A stretch of DNA of 64,000 nucleotides from contig CM040117.1 of assembly GCA_022559845.1 (NCBI GenBank), positions 146,448,732 through 146,512,731 on the forward strand, given 5' to 3'. This document shows positions 11,265-22,105 of this stretch, piece by piece. Each line of letters begins with the position of its first letter. Position 1 is the first letter of the stretch. Below the pieces are notes generated by a model. The model saw only the letters and a program-made list of their open reading frames with translations, did not search any database and had not been told where the DNA came from. Source of the stretch: Amorphophallus konjac (taxonomy: Eukaryota; Streptophyta; Magnoliopsida; Alismatales; Araceae). A program made the position numbers and the translations under genes.

Positions 11265-13145
11265 TTGCACCACCCCATCGCCAAAAGGCCTTCCCACTCC
11301 CCTGGAGAGCAAGACCCCCACACCACAAAGAATGAGATTGAAGTTGAGGAATATGAGGCCTCCCCCGATTGGGCAGAGGAGTATGAATCACAATATCATG
11401 GGTTAGGCCAAGAAGTTCCCATCCCAAGTGGAGGAAGCATCATGGCTCACTCCACCCTTACCATTCCAACCCGTATGGACCCCATGTCCACTCCACCTAG
11501 GTCCATGATGGCCACCACCACCCCACCCAAAACTCTCCCACCAACCCACACTCCACAAACTTCCTTGGTCCCCGAAACCACCCCTCCATCTTCCCCTAAA
11601 AGAGACACACCCCCTGAAACCAATCAACCCAATCCTCCTCAACCCATCCATCTTCCACTACCAATCCCTACCCAACCCCAACCTAGGCCTCCACTTCTCC
11701 CCTTACCGATCCCAAACCAAGTTCCCCTTTACCTCCCACCTCGTGGGTACCACACACCTATCCTCACCACCACACCCTCACGGGACCATCTCACCTCCTT
11801 GATAGAGGAACACATGATTCCCATACCCGACCCCATAAAGGTGAACACACCAACCCCCGCCATAGAGATCACCCATGTCCAGGAAGAAGAAGGAACTTCA
11901 CATGGTGGTCTTCACCTTACACCACCCTCCTTAATAAGGACCGAGCTTATCATAGGAGAACCCCTTTCACGTTGGCTAAAGGAGAACCCATTGGGAGATC
12001 TCGTGGTCCATGCTTACCCACCCATGGAGCAAAATCTTCCTATAGTACCCGTATCCACCTATCACACCACAATCCAATCATCCTATCAGGTGGAAACATT
12101 AGGGGATTTTCTTGAGGGTCTAACTTGGCAAATGAAGCTAACTGGCATGTTGACCACGGTAGCCGACCAACCTAGGAGTCTTAACCTCCTACATCTATGT
12201 GTCGGGTCCATCTCTTCCATTTACACTGTGGGTTGCTACACTAGCGACCTTCTTTTATCCCTCCCCATACCCGAAGAGCCCGATGCTATCCGCGAATTGG
12301 AGTTACTTTTTTCGGGTAGGATGCCAAGCCCTCCAAACATGACCAACCAACCCTCCTCGAACTTCGGTTCAATTACTACATTTGAGGAGGAGGACTCACC
12401 CTCATTTGGAGACCTTGAGGTGAAAGAATACCTCACCCTTGGTAACACATTCCATGACCCCTTTGATCCCACCCCGTGGAAGACAATGAATCCATGGGAC
12501 CTGGCCGCCCTACCCACCACCCACTCCCTCCTACCCTCACCAACCATGCTTGAACCAACACACCTCGTCCTAGACCCAGTCCACACCAAGGGAACCATAA
12601 CCATGGGCAGTATACACCTAGGGAACAAGGTAGTGCCCCACCCCATGATGCATACCTACTATGATCCCTTCGACCCTTACAAATGGGAGCTTAAAAGCCA
12701 CCCCAAACCCACACACATGGTCATCATCTCTAGGAGAAGAAAGCACCCACCTTGGTATGTCACATCATTCGACAAGGGTCACGAGTCCAGCCCTCCCATG
12801 CATGTCACGCACAGTTTAGGGTCAATGCATAACTGGCCTACACTTGGTTGTACTGGTCCACCCACATTCTTCATAGCCCTTACACTTAAATGGAGCACAC
12901 ATGGATGCCCGGGTCCCCCGGTAACTCTCACAGCCATACACAATAGATCCGCCTATGGTTTCCCAGGCCCCCCTGAGTCCACAAAATGCCTCATCACATC
13001 CATGAATGATAGGTCTATGTATGGTTGCCCCGGTCCCCCTTGCATACCACATACTTCCCACCCCCACCGCACCATCACTCAAAGCATACTCATTCAAGCA
13101 AGCATCCAAATATGGGTAGTGACGATCATAATGAGCGGGTTATAA
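11265..13145 (+). CDS. LD proline/threonine-rich ORF, 626 aa, unknown function
   Basis: An uninterrupted 626-codon ORF in the LD interior. The first third is very rich in proline, threonine and serine. The middle is acidic with FGDLEVKEYLTLG-type segments. The last quarter contains four imperfect repeats of about 25-28 residues, each ending in a G-(C/F)-(P/T)-G-P-P motif (roughly residues 525-620). I do not recognise the family and see no pol motif, membrane segment or signal peptide. The codon start is not certain. Its openness over 1.9 kb in a young element suggests either constraint or simply little time for decay. Whether it is translated is unknown. Confidence 0.45.
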   Translation: MHHPIAKRPSHSPGEQDPHTTKNEIEVEEYEASPDWAEEYESQYHGLGQEVPIPSGGSIMAHSTLTIPTRMDPMSTPPRSMMATTTPPKTLPPTHTPQTSLVPETTPPSSPKRDTPPETNQPNPPQPIHLPLPIPTQPQPRPPLLPLPIPNQVPLYLPPRGYHTPILTTTPSRDHLTSLIEEHMIPIPDPIKVNTPTPAIEITHVQEEEGTSHGGLHLTPPSLIRTELIIGEPLSRWLKENPLGDLVVHAYPPMEQNLPIVPVSTYHTTIQSSYQVETLGDFLEGLTWQMKLTGMLTTVADQPRSLNLLHLCVGSISSIYTVGCYTSDLLLSLPIPEEPDAIRELELLFSGRMPSPPNMTNQPSSNFGSITTFEEEDSPSFGDLEVKEYLTLGNTFHDPFDPTPWKTMNPWDLAALPTTHSLLPSPTMLEPTHLVLDPVHTKGTITMGSIHLGNKVVPHPMMHTYYDPFDPYKWELKSHPKPTHMVIISRRRKHPPWYVTSFDKGHESSPPMHVTHSLGSMHNWPTLGCTGPPTFFIALTLKWSTHGCPGPPVTLTAIHNRSAYGFPGPPESTKCLITSMNDRSMYGCPGPPCIPHTSHPHRTITQSILIQASIQIWVVTIIMSGL

Positions 13146-13567
13146 CTCACGGGTGGCACTTTGAAATCCAAGGAGGTAACCTCGCGATGGTGGCATTGGA
13201 ACGACTCTATCTTAGGGCCACCTCCAAATCAAGGGCACGAGGACTTGGACCTTTCATGTTCCAAGTGGCTTTGGCAAAACTGGCTTATGGATTACATTTA
13301 CTAATGGGCTATGGGATATACCCCAATTATCATGCGGCTGATCCGGCACCCTACATGGGCACCGCGGTGAATCCCAGTGAGTACTTTGAGCCTATAACTT
13401 CCTTTAAGAGGGACACCCCGGAGTGCTTCCACCAAACAGCCTTGAGAGCCCGACGTGTACACAGAGGGGCAATACTATGCAAGCAGGGTTCCAACGCCAG
13501 CACGAGGGTGTGTCCGGGCCGCCTTGAGAGGATGAAGAGCCGTCCCCTGGTCACAGGTGCAGGTTGA
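13106..13567 (+). CDS. LD second ORF, unknown function
   Basis: An ORF in another frame overlaps the end of the 626-codon ORF and continues to 13567 (ATG-led from 13025, but composition changes at about 13106). It encodes roughly 150 residues with THGWHFEIQGGNLAMVALE and MGYGIYPNYH segments that look like ordinary folded protein, unlike the repeat-derived ORFs. It might once have been fused to the upstream ORF by frameshift. No family is recognised. Confidence 0.35.
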   Translation, partial: PNMGSDDHNERVITHGWHFEIQGGNLAMVALERLYLRATSKSRARGLGPFMFQVALAKLAYGLHLLMGYGIYPNYHAADPAPYMGTAVNPSEYFEPITSFKRDTPECFHQTALRARRVHRGAILCKQGSNASTRVCPGRLERMKSRPLVTGAG

Positions 13568-13650
13568 TTTTTGTGATTGCAGGACGCCCTGAGCTGCTCC
13601 CCCGGTGGGCCCTTACTCGACGGAGTCGAGTTCTCCGCACCCCGGGAGTA
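13568..13650 (+). other. LD 3' untranslated stretch before 3' LTR
   Basis: GC-rich, with a CTCGAC-gga-GTCGAG hairpin (about 13616-13630) directly upstream of a weak purine tract and the 3' LTR. The usual long PPT is absent. Confidence 0.5.
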
Positions 13651-16274
13651 TGATGGGGACATCGCTTACTCCTTCACATACCTCCGAGGGTCCTGCTACT
13701 CGCCATTTTGCTCGCCATGATTTTTGGAGTCTAGCTATATAATTTCCACAATTTTCTTGAGTCATTATCATGTAATTTTGCCTTTTATTGAGTCTATTAC
13801 CTAAGTTAGTTAGTCATTTACCTAAGTCCAAGTTTCATTAACTAGCTTAGTAGGCTATTGGGCCTGGCCCATGGGCGCCCCCTTCCCCAACCTTTGGTCT
13901 TCTGTCAGTTGTCCACAATGTGAGGACTTATTGTAAATTGTGGGTTTCCTATATAAGGACCCCAATCCCCCACTTGAAGAGGGTAATTGATGAATGAATG
14001 AAAATTGAACCCACTTGAATCCCCTTGAGTCTTCTCTCTCCCTCTCCCTCTAGTTCTCTCTCTCTCTCTAGTTCTCTCCCTCTCTCCTAGGGGCGAACCC
14101 CCTCTCTCTCCTCCCTCCTTCTCCCTCTAAAATTTGAAATTCCCCTCTCTCCTCACCCCTTGCCACCTCACTTGCCACCTAGGCAAGTCTCTTCACCTCC
14201 CAAGACCCCCATTACTTCACCATTAATCACTCCACCTCCCCAAGCACCCTTTCACCTTCCCAAGGCATCCCTCCCCCTTCCCCAAGCAACCTCCCACCTC
14301 CCTAGGGCCCTTTCCCCTCCCCAAGGAGCCCCTTCACCTCCCTAGGTCATCCACCCCCTTCCCCTCCCTCCTAGGGTCGACCCCCTCAACCCCTCTCCAC
14401 CCTCCCATTGCCTTGGCCGACCCCTCCACCCCCCCCCCCTTTTGTCAACTTCAGTTCTGTCTGCAGGCTGACCTGCAGACCAGCCTCGAGTTGCAGCGAC
14501 TACCACGACAACATCTTGAAGCTTCTGGGGGCGTGGCCTACCTTTCTGGAAAGGCCTCCCTTTCCTCTTCTCAGGCGAGGTGGAATCACCCCATTCTGAG
14601 TTCGTGGCCGTCCGGCAAGGCTGTTCTACCCCGACTGCGTAGAGCTCCATCAGCAGAGCCCCTGAACCCTGTTCAAAGCTACACCACGGCCGACGGTGAG
14701 AGATTCAAGTTGTGAGTTCTTCTACAAATATCTTCCTCCACCAGTACTCTTACTGGATCAAGAAGCGGAAATGCGTTCGCCATCCGGAGGTCAGAGTTTT
14801 GGTCTTTCTCCCTCGACTGGTCAGGTCTGCCTCCCACAGTGGGCAGTGACCTGCCTCCACTCATTGGCATCCCCCAGTCCACCCCGACATCAGACGGCTT
14901 CCCCATCAGTTTAGCAGCGCAGAGGGATTGTCCACGGTTCCAGAAACTCTGGCGGCTCGAGATTTGGCATCCGGGAGCGGCCGGGACAACGTCTGCAATC
15001 CACTGTTCATTTCTGGTAGCCGCTGTGGCCAGAGTCTGCAACCCGGTTTGTTGCTGCACCACGACTAACCGTGGAGGAATCAGGCTGAACTCGCTTCTTT
15101 AAAATTCTTTCTCCATCTGTCCACGACCAGAAGCAAGAAACGGAATGACATTCGGTGCCCAGGATCCAGAGTTACAAATTTTATCCCTCCATCGCGCGGA
15201 TCTGCCTCCTGCAGTCTGCAGCGACCAGTGCCTACTCTTCAGGGCACACCGACCGTCCAAGGCCTTGGATCACAGCCCCATCAACTCCAGCTGAAAGATA
15301 CCTCGACCACGGAGATGACGACGCTGGTTTCGTGCCATTCGGAGTTCGGGAGAGCTCACAACAGCGTCTGCAACCTGCTGCTACAGAACAGGTCCGGCCA
15401 GAGACCACATCTGCCGACTCGGTTCAGTCGCTGGTGTCACCAGTTTCCTGGCTCCAGAGGCCGCCCAAAAATTCAGACAACACCGGCTTCAAGTCAGGAA
15501 TCATTGCGAGGTGGTTTCGCTAAATTCGGAGTCCGGACGAGCCCGGGACAGAGCCAACAACAGCACCCTATCCAGCAGTCCAGATTGCAGCTGAACCCAC
15601 ATTGATTTCCTTTTTAACCACTTCGGTCCGTCCTCCCATCCCCGCCTGGCCGGCTTACCGCCCCACCCTGCGTGGTGGTAGTGTTTGTCTGTAATTAACC
15701 AATTCCCACCCCCGAGATCACCCTCCTGCGCGAGGTGTAGTAATTGTACTCTTGAACAGGTTTTGAAGCTTCACCGGCGCAGTGTGCGGGGAGCACACTT
15801 CCCCGCTCGCCCTCGTCTCCGACTGGGATCGGCGTCTTCACGCCGATCAGGTGAGCTCCTGGCCACTCTTCGCTGCTGGTTATTACCATTGCTAGCTTAG
15901 TATCGCTCTTAGTTGTCCGTCGGAGGTGAGACGAGCGCTCGATCTATAATTCAATCCAATCAAGTGTTCACCGCGGAGCGAGTTGAGAGAGAGCCATTGC
16001 ATCCCACGCCCTCGGCGTGCCGGACGCCCTTGAAATCAGGCATCCCTAGCCCATTGGGATCTATCCCTATCCGGCCGACCCTTGGAGCCCCGAGGTCCAA
16101 CCTCGGACCCTCACCACCATCGCCGGTCCTTCTACGGATCCGAGTGTGCTTCCGCGAGCGAAACCGCATGTGCGACGTTGCCGACTCATAGTGCTGCTTG
16201 CTATCCTAGGTCCAAGGGAGTCGCGACACATCAAATTGATATCTTTGTCCTCCGCTGCATATTGTCTCACATCA
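13651..16274 (+). repeat. LD 3' LTR
   Basis: 2624 bp, nearly identical to the 5' LTR, with scattered substitutions and a few indels. The last 250 bp are the most diverged part. It ends CTCACATCA and is followed by the AGACT duplication at 16275-16279. Confidence 0.92.
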
Positions 16275-16279
16275 AGACT
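16275..16279. other. LD target site duplication AGACT
   Basis: AGACT matches 8054-8058 on the other side of LD. The duplication lies inside a codon run of the S1 env-like ORF, showing a precise insertion. Confidence 0.92.
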
Positions 16280-17162
16280 GGACAGGTATGTCTGTTTCAC
16301 GTCAGAGGGGTCTTTGGTTAACCCAGTCAAAATAGCAAACGCCTCATGTTCATCTAGCTTATACGAATGAAGCTTTGCTCCTCCCATTGGTATTTTCCAA
16401 ACTCGAGCAAGCAGGGCATTAGTTAACTCAAAATGAACATTTCTAACAGTGGAGGACAATTTGGGAATCTTCGGTTCATATTTCATTTTTTATAATAAAA
16501 TTCCCTAACGAGTGTAGGATAGTAAATAGTGTGCTTCGTCACAAACTTCCACTAGCCTTGAAATTCCAATGCAGGCCGTACCTCAGGAAATGCAGTCAGT
16601 AGCTCTTCATCGGAACTTACAATGTACCTGGGGATAAGAACCTTGAGAGGTTCTTCTATATTGATGACAACAGAAGCCCTGGATTTCTTCTTCCCCGTTA
16701 TACCAGAAGAGGTGCGTGGTTCAGCCGAAAATGATTTTGAGGACTTTCTTCTCTTGACCGGCGGACTAGGGCTCCGAGGACGTTTCTCCTTCTCCTTTCC
16801 TTTGCGCTTCTTGGAAATAGTTGTAGATGGTGTCGCTTCTGGAGGGTTGGCCACTGGAGCATCAGGCGCATCCTCTGAGAGTGAGTCCATTGTCAACTGT
16901 GTCGCACTCGAAACCCTCAAGTTCTGCTCCATCAACAGCTTTCTCGACAGAGCACCCTTGTCGAAGATGATCGGAAATAAGAAATGGTGTGGGAGGGTGT
17001 TTGGAGAACACGGAAAGTAAGCCGTCCAAGGGTTTCGAATAGAGTGGAGACGAGTGGTGGTCAGGCTACTCTTTTAAAGAGACTACGAAGACCCTTTTTA
17101 GTGAACGGTTCAGCCGGTTCAAGTCGGTGAACCGGGTTGAAGAAAGTTGCATTAGAGGCAAT

Positions 17163-17330
17163 GCATGGATGCCAAGGGGACATTGCGTCTACGCAGTGAG
17201 GCTTATGTGAGTAGAAAACACAAGACAAGTAGACAGAAGGACACAAGGCGTGGACGCCAAGGGACATTGCGTCTACGCAGTGAGGCATATGTGAACAGAA
17301 GAGCAAGACAAGTAGCCAGAGGGACAACCA
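17163..17330. repeat. Two-copy tandem repeat (about 84 bp) upstream of env-like ORF
   Basis: Two adjacent copies share GGGACATTGCGTCTACGCAG, GTGAGGC and CAAGACAAGTAG. The core resembles the U3 palindromes of S1. Position just upstream of the env-like ORF hints at an internal promoter element. Confidence 0.75.
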
Positions 17331-18862
17331 TTCAAGGGATTTTCCTAAGGTACTAAGATAGTAAGATAATCAGGCTTATATTCAAGAAATTTTAAGTGTT
17401 GCAGATCGAGTTCCCATGAGAGAGATGTAAGTAAATTGGCTCTAATTCATTTAATGATAAAAAGGAGAGATAATCTTAAAATATTGAATTAGAGGCCATG
17501 AACCACTAAAGCCACCTGCCTGAAAAAAAAAGAACTCTTTTCACACTAGAACCATTTTCATTTCTGTCCCTTATATCTTTCAAATTTAAGAAGCCTTTCA
17601 GATATAGATAAATTTAACTGGCATTGAAGATAGACTCAGTTGAAACAGGGGCATCAGATCAACCAAACTCACATGTTTTAATTGATTTCACATTTTCAGC
17701 ATTTTCATTTGCAGTCAAGTATTGCTAGTTGACACGGGTACACATGTTTATCAGACACCCGAGTCCCCGGTTACTCAGCATAGCAAACTATTCTGCATTG
17801 ACTAACCAGAGGTGGCAGCGGACTTCATGACATGCCTATCAGCACTTCAAGTGCTTGAAGGTAGTTTCTCAGTTGATAGTTACCATTGCTCTGGAATGAT
17901 TTATTTTTCTCTTGAAGACAGAGATAGTAGCGCACCTCATGACTTGCTCTTCAGCACTTCCTTGGTGCATAGGGCTAATTTCTCAGTGAACAACTACCAT
18001 TGCTCTACATTATATTACATGTGAATAGATTGCATCCTTAGCATTTAAACACTTTCTGAGTTCATCATCAATACAATTATTAAATTCCTCTACACACTTT
18101 GGTTTCTTTACTTTTGAACAATAAGGATCGAGAGATGAGAGGTCCTGGTTTTATTAAATTGTTCAGCTTTGCTCCATATAGTGCCTAAAAGGGTTCAAAA
18201 ATTCTTGAATTCAAACATCATAAGAATTATGAATCTCCTATCATTAACATAACATAGAGCAATTCAGAAAATATCTCATGTTTCACAGGAATTATCACTG
18301 TAACTCCCCCTGAATTTAAGACATCATCTACATATCTTAGTGCACTAGAGATTTTTCCCATACACGGATGTCGAGGAAGCTTTATTGTGGGATAAGAATG
18401 AAAAGGACAAGATATATGGACAGAGCAAGTTGATGTGACAGAGAGATTTCCAAAGAGAGGAAGATGTAACCCTGAGATTCCAAAAAGGCACAGCTGCGTT
18501 AACTCACTCTCTTCACTGCGTCAACTCATCCATCTAGACATCGCAACCATTTGTTCAATTTCAGAACCTAGTTGCCCACAGCGTTAACTCAGTTTCATCA
18601 TAGCGTCAACACACTCTACCAGCCACAAACACTCCACATCAAGGTTCTCAAGGAATAAGCTGTCTGGTGTGTTAACTCAATTTCCACACTTAGTTAACTC
18701 ATACCTCCAACCAGCAGTAACAGCTCTGTACTTTATTCAGCATTTTGACACCACGATTTTTATCTTAAGCTAACTCCCCCTTAGATCATGCAATGTTTGC
18801 CATGAAAACTAAATCTGTGAAATTGTGATACATGCACATTCAGACTGCCCTAATAAGTAAGG

Positions 18863-18980
18863 TGACCCATGGTACTAGGCGGAGCACTTGGTCGAAAAGA
18901 CCACTTCACACATAGTAAGATCCTCCAGACAGATCTCCCTGCCTTTTGGTAGCTTGCCATTTAATATACCACAGAGGTCA
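18863..18980 (-). ncRNA. S1 copy of branched structured RNA (118 nt)
   Basis: On the minus strand the ends pair as TGACC/GGTCA followed by TGTGGTA/TACCATG (with two wobble pairs). Inside are a GGCAG/CTGTC helix and a TGGTC-ttttc-GACCA helix. ATAT.AAATGG after the first strand and CTCCGCC.AGTACC before the last are shared with the copies in S2 (46961-47077) and S3 (56788-56907). Paired positions change together between families while the fold is kept. The function is unknown; packaging, dimerisation or RNA export are possibilities. Confidence 0.6.
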
Positions 18981-19324
18981 ATCATAGTAATTCAACATGC
19001 AGTTCTGATTTCCAATCAATTCTCAATCTGAATTATGCACTGATATCTCAACATGTGCTCATGAGAAACAAGGCAGATTTTTAAATGTGAGCATGCATAC
19101 ATGGATCAATTTTCAGCTTTTCAAATTTTTAGAATGCAAGTTTATTCTCTTTTCAATGTCTAAACAGACAATTAAGTATGAGCATTGAAAGACATGAATG
19201 TTTATAGTGTTCAATAGATGACAAGTGTGAAAGAACACATCAAACAAGATATGCAGTGAATTTCATTATAGGAAGTGCAGAGAATTTACCTGAAAAATTT
19301 CAGTCCTAGGGGTTTTCTTCTTGA

Positions 19325-19370
19325 GTGCCTTGGTTTATTACCCCTCTTTATTCTTCAGCTTCCAAGGCAC
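19325..19370 (-). ncRNA. S1 post-gag hairpin
   Basis: GTGCCTTGG and CCAAGGCAC form a perfect 9-bp stem around a purine-rich loop, immediately after the LQVCL codons that follow the gag stop. Equivalent hairpins occur in S2 (46672-46718) and S3 (56291-56338), the last with a compensatory G-C to A-T exchange. Confidence 0.6.
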
Positions 19371-19387
19371 ACCTGCAGGTAAGCAAA

Positions 19388-21634
19388 CTATTTTGCACAG
19401 ATAGGCACCCAAGAAGTCTTGGGTCCTGACATGACAGTATTACTCCTAGCAGGTTTTCTCAGCACATTTCTAGCAGCATGGTCATCAGATTTCAACAAAT
19501 AGCAATTGTTCATTGAATGACCAAATTGTCTACAGTAATGGCATGAATTGGCAGAATTCAAATTCCTTTTATGCACATTACTATTGTCATGAAACTTATT
19601 GACAGAGAAAAATGTTTGTTTACTGAAGCCGGCCTGCCAACATTCAGCAATTCTATGACCTAGCTTCCCACAGTGGTAGCATGCAAAAGACTTTTTGCTA
19701 CTGGCAGGGAATTTATCAGTTTTAGAATTGAATTTACTACCCTGAGCATGCCAGCATTCAATGGTCCTGTGGCCTATTTTCCCACAGTTGACACATGCAG
19801 AATATTTTCTATTTGTAGCAATTTTATTCCTATCAACATCATTACGGTTTGCAGGGGTTTTAGCATGATGTGAGAAAGACATTTTCTTACCATCTTTAAA
19901 CCAGCATTGTGCAATGTTGTGTCCTAGTTTGCCACAGTGCAGACATTCAACTTTCTTTTTCTGGAATGAAGATTTTTTATCATGAAGTTTCTCAGCATTA
20001 ATTATTTCAGCATTCAAATCATCCAGTTCTTTTAATTCACACTCATGCATCAAATGACCAATTCTATGGTAGTAATAACTTGACATTTTCTTTTTCTGAA
20101 CCTCATGATTTCTGACATGAGTTTTCCTAACATGCATTTCACTGGCATTCATGTCGTCTTTCCCTTTCAGTTTGCATTCATGCATTTGATGACCAGCTTT
20201 ATGACAATTAGGGCATGACATGAGTTTCTTGTTAGCATGAGATTTAAAAACAGGATGCATGTAAGTAGTAGAAGCCATTTTGTTCTTTCCCTTTTATTTT
20301 TCAGTTGGCATCAAAATTCTTTGAGCAGCAAATTGAAACACTGAAGGATTGGCTGAACTAGCAGAGGCAACATTTGGAACAGCTGAAGTTTGAATCTTAT
20401 TTTCAAAATTCTTTTTCTTGGTTGGATTATAGCCCAACCCTTCTTTTTGACAATTGACTTTAACACCTAGCAGTTTATCTAGATTTTCTTGACCATGAAC
20501 AAATTTGGACAAGGAATTTTTTAAGTCATGAATTTTATTTTCCAAGGAGGTGATTTGTAACTCATAGCTGACGATTTCTTGCTCACTGCAATTCACACAT
20601 TCAGTTAACACCTTGTTAGCATTTTTATATTTTTCAATTTCTTGTTCTAGATTGCTCAATTTTTCAGGAGTTTCAATACAGACCGTTTTTCCCTTTTCTA
20701 AGGTTAGAAGTCTCTCAGACATTGCACTATTTAACAGCTTCGATTTTTCAATTCCTTCTTTGTGCTTATCATTTTGAACCAATTCATTTATTAGAAGTTG
20801 GTCTTCTGAATTGGCTTCATACTTTCTTCCATTTTCAGTTTGTTTCATTTCTCTTTGTTGTGTTTCACACTCTTTCTGTAATTCTATGTTTACAGATTTT
20901 ATGGCATTCATTTTTTCAATCAACAAATCATTCTCTTGTTTGAGTTTCTCAATTTCTTTATCATTCCCTTTAGCAGATTGTTTTAGAGAGTCATTTTCAG
21001 ATTTTAGCTTGCTTAGTTCTGAGTTAACAGAATCCTAATTCCTTTTCTTTAGCAATTTAACTTGACTCTCAAGCTCACGAATTTCAGATATAGAATCATC
21101 ATTTGTTTGTTTCAATTTTAAGCAATTTTGACATGAAGAGGAATTTACACTGTTTAACCTAATACCCTTTTTCAGTTTCTTATGTTCCCTTTTTAACTTT
21201 TCATATAGCCCCAACAAGTCAGCATAAGTATTTTCCCAATCATCTGAAGTATAGTTTTGAAAGGGATTTACCTCATTATCATCATCTTCATCTTGACTGC
21301 TACCTTGATTATATCTATCTGCCATCATGCAGCTGTCCTCATTTGCCCAATGAATTTTCTTCAGCATATCCAAGATGTCTTTAGCGGACCTGCAATCATG
21401 AAAGCAAGACCATAGAGCTCTGTCAGTAGCTACTTTCATCAGATTAAAGGCTTCCTGATTTTCTCCGTCCTTTGATCTGTGTCTGTCGGTCCATTTGGAC
21501 ACTTTTGTAGGTAAGGTGTGAGGACCTTGTGAAATTAATTTCCACAGATCAGGATTAACAGCATTAACATAAACATGGAGAGCGGCGTGCCACTGATTAA
21601 AATCAGAACCACTAAAGACGGGTGGAGGAGCCAT
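19388..21634 (-). pseudogene. gag: S1 gag-like ORF with six zinc knuckles
   Basis: The frame opens at ATG 21634 and would encode 748 residues, but is broken by two in-frame stops (about 21035 and 20294). Order: a shortened UBN2-type gag N-terminus (W.AALHVYV...LWKLI..GPH, then DCRSAKDILDML), an acidic linker, DDWENTYADLL, a long coiled coil, the LLGVK...EGLGYNP motif, then six zinc-knuckle units (CX2CX4HX4C). Knuckle two has lost its first cysteines (SYYYHRIGH). It ends GPKTSWVP...K and a UAG, with LQVCL in frame beyond. The capsid-like half lacks about 125 residues seen in the S4 gag. The product would bind RNA as nucleocapsid does; capsid assembly alone looks doubtful. Confidence 0.8.
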
Positions 21635-21751
21635 TGAAACAAATAGAAAGTAGATTCAATGCAACAGGAATAATGATTCACTAAAACAAATTAGCACCTA
21701 AGACAGCAAGATCGGATTTGCAGGTCGCTGGACCTTCTAAGCAGACACCTC

Positions 21752-21764
21752 GCTCTGATACCAA
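21752..21764 (-). promoter_or_regulatory. S1 primer binding site
   Basis: On the minus strand TTGGTATCAGAGC follows the 5' LTR after one base. It is complementary to initiator tRNA-Met and fixes the orientation of S1. Confidence 0.93.
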
Positions 21765-22105
21765 TTGTTAGGGTGCTAGACCTGGATACAGAGGGGGGTA
21801 AATGTATCCCTCTAGAGAATATGGCCCAATTTTCAAAAACTAAGGCTCAGATATGCGGAATTAAAACTAATGAGCTTTCCAAGATGAAATGATAAGCCAA
21901 TCAAATGAACAAACAGTTGGCCTGCAACACTGCAGCCACCTGATCAACCAGAAACGAATGCAGAGTAAAACAACCCAAACACATTTAGCATAATATAAAG
22001 CTCAAAAATAACTCTCTAGATAAAGCAACAGGCCAAACATGCACAACCTGTGAATGGGAGGTAGAAGACATGGAGCTAAAATAAGGCAAACCACTGCACA
22101 GATAA

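Larger units (their letters stand above)
8059..16274 (+). mobile_element. LD: LARD-type LTR element inside S1
   Basis: Near-identical LTRs (8059-10679, 2621 bp; 13651-16274, 2624 bp) run TGATGGGGAC...CACATCA. The element is flanked by a perfect 5-bp duplication AGACT (8054-8058 and 16275-16279). The PBS region (TAGGTATCAGAGC, 10682-10694) is a one-base variant of the initiator-Met type. The 3-kb interior has a degenerate gypsy-type gag fragment and a proline/threonine-rich ORF but no pol, so it fits the LARD class of non-autonomous elements. The tract before the 3' LTR (CCCCGGGAGTA) is a poor PPT. The high LTR similarity and clean duplication indicate a recent insertion relative to its surroundings. 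Confidence 0.92.
6778..16935 (-). pseudogene. S1 env-like ORF (plant-transposon-protein type), split by LD
   Basis: The 5' part lies at 16280-16935 and the 3' part at 6778-8058. Removing LD and one copy of its AGACT duplication joins the two parts in the same reading frame. The N-terminus is basic and serine/proline rich with a KRKGKEKEKR-type tract, compatible with nuclear localisation. The middle (LVREFY, then HHICT...IITPQSSG) resembles the 'putative plant transposon protein' domain often found in the extra ORF of Sireviruses. The C-terminal part is helical and probably coiled. Besides LD, the frame has a stop at about 16552 and a frameshift in an A-run near 16490. It is non-functional here, and its role is unknown in any element. 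Family assignment is from memory of motifs only. Confidence 0.62.
16936..19300 (-). other. S1 noncoding spacer between gag and env-like ORF
   Basis: About 2.4 kb without a plausible gene. On the minus strand it holds the 118-nt branched RNA candidate (18863-18980), extra PPT-like AGGGGGAGTT tracts (about 18303 and 18771), a GAGTAACCGGGG hairpin repeat (17728-17780), AGAGCAATGG motifs, copies of a GCGTTAACTCA motif (18490-18700), and an 84-bp tandem repeat carrying GCGTCTACGC motifs (17163-17330). A TTTAAAAG box at about 17072 lies 140 bp upstream of the env-like start. Confidence 0.7.
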
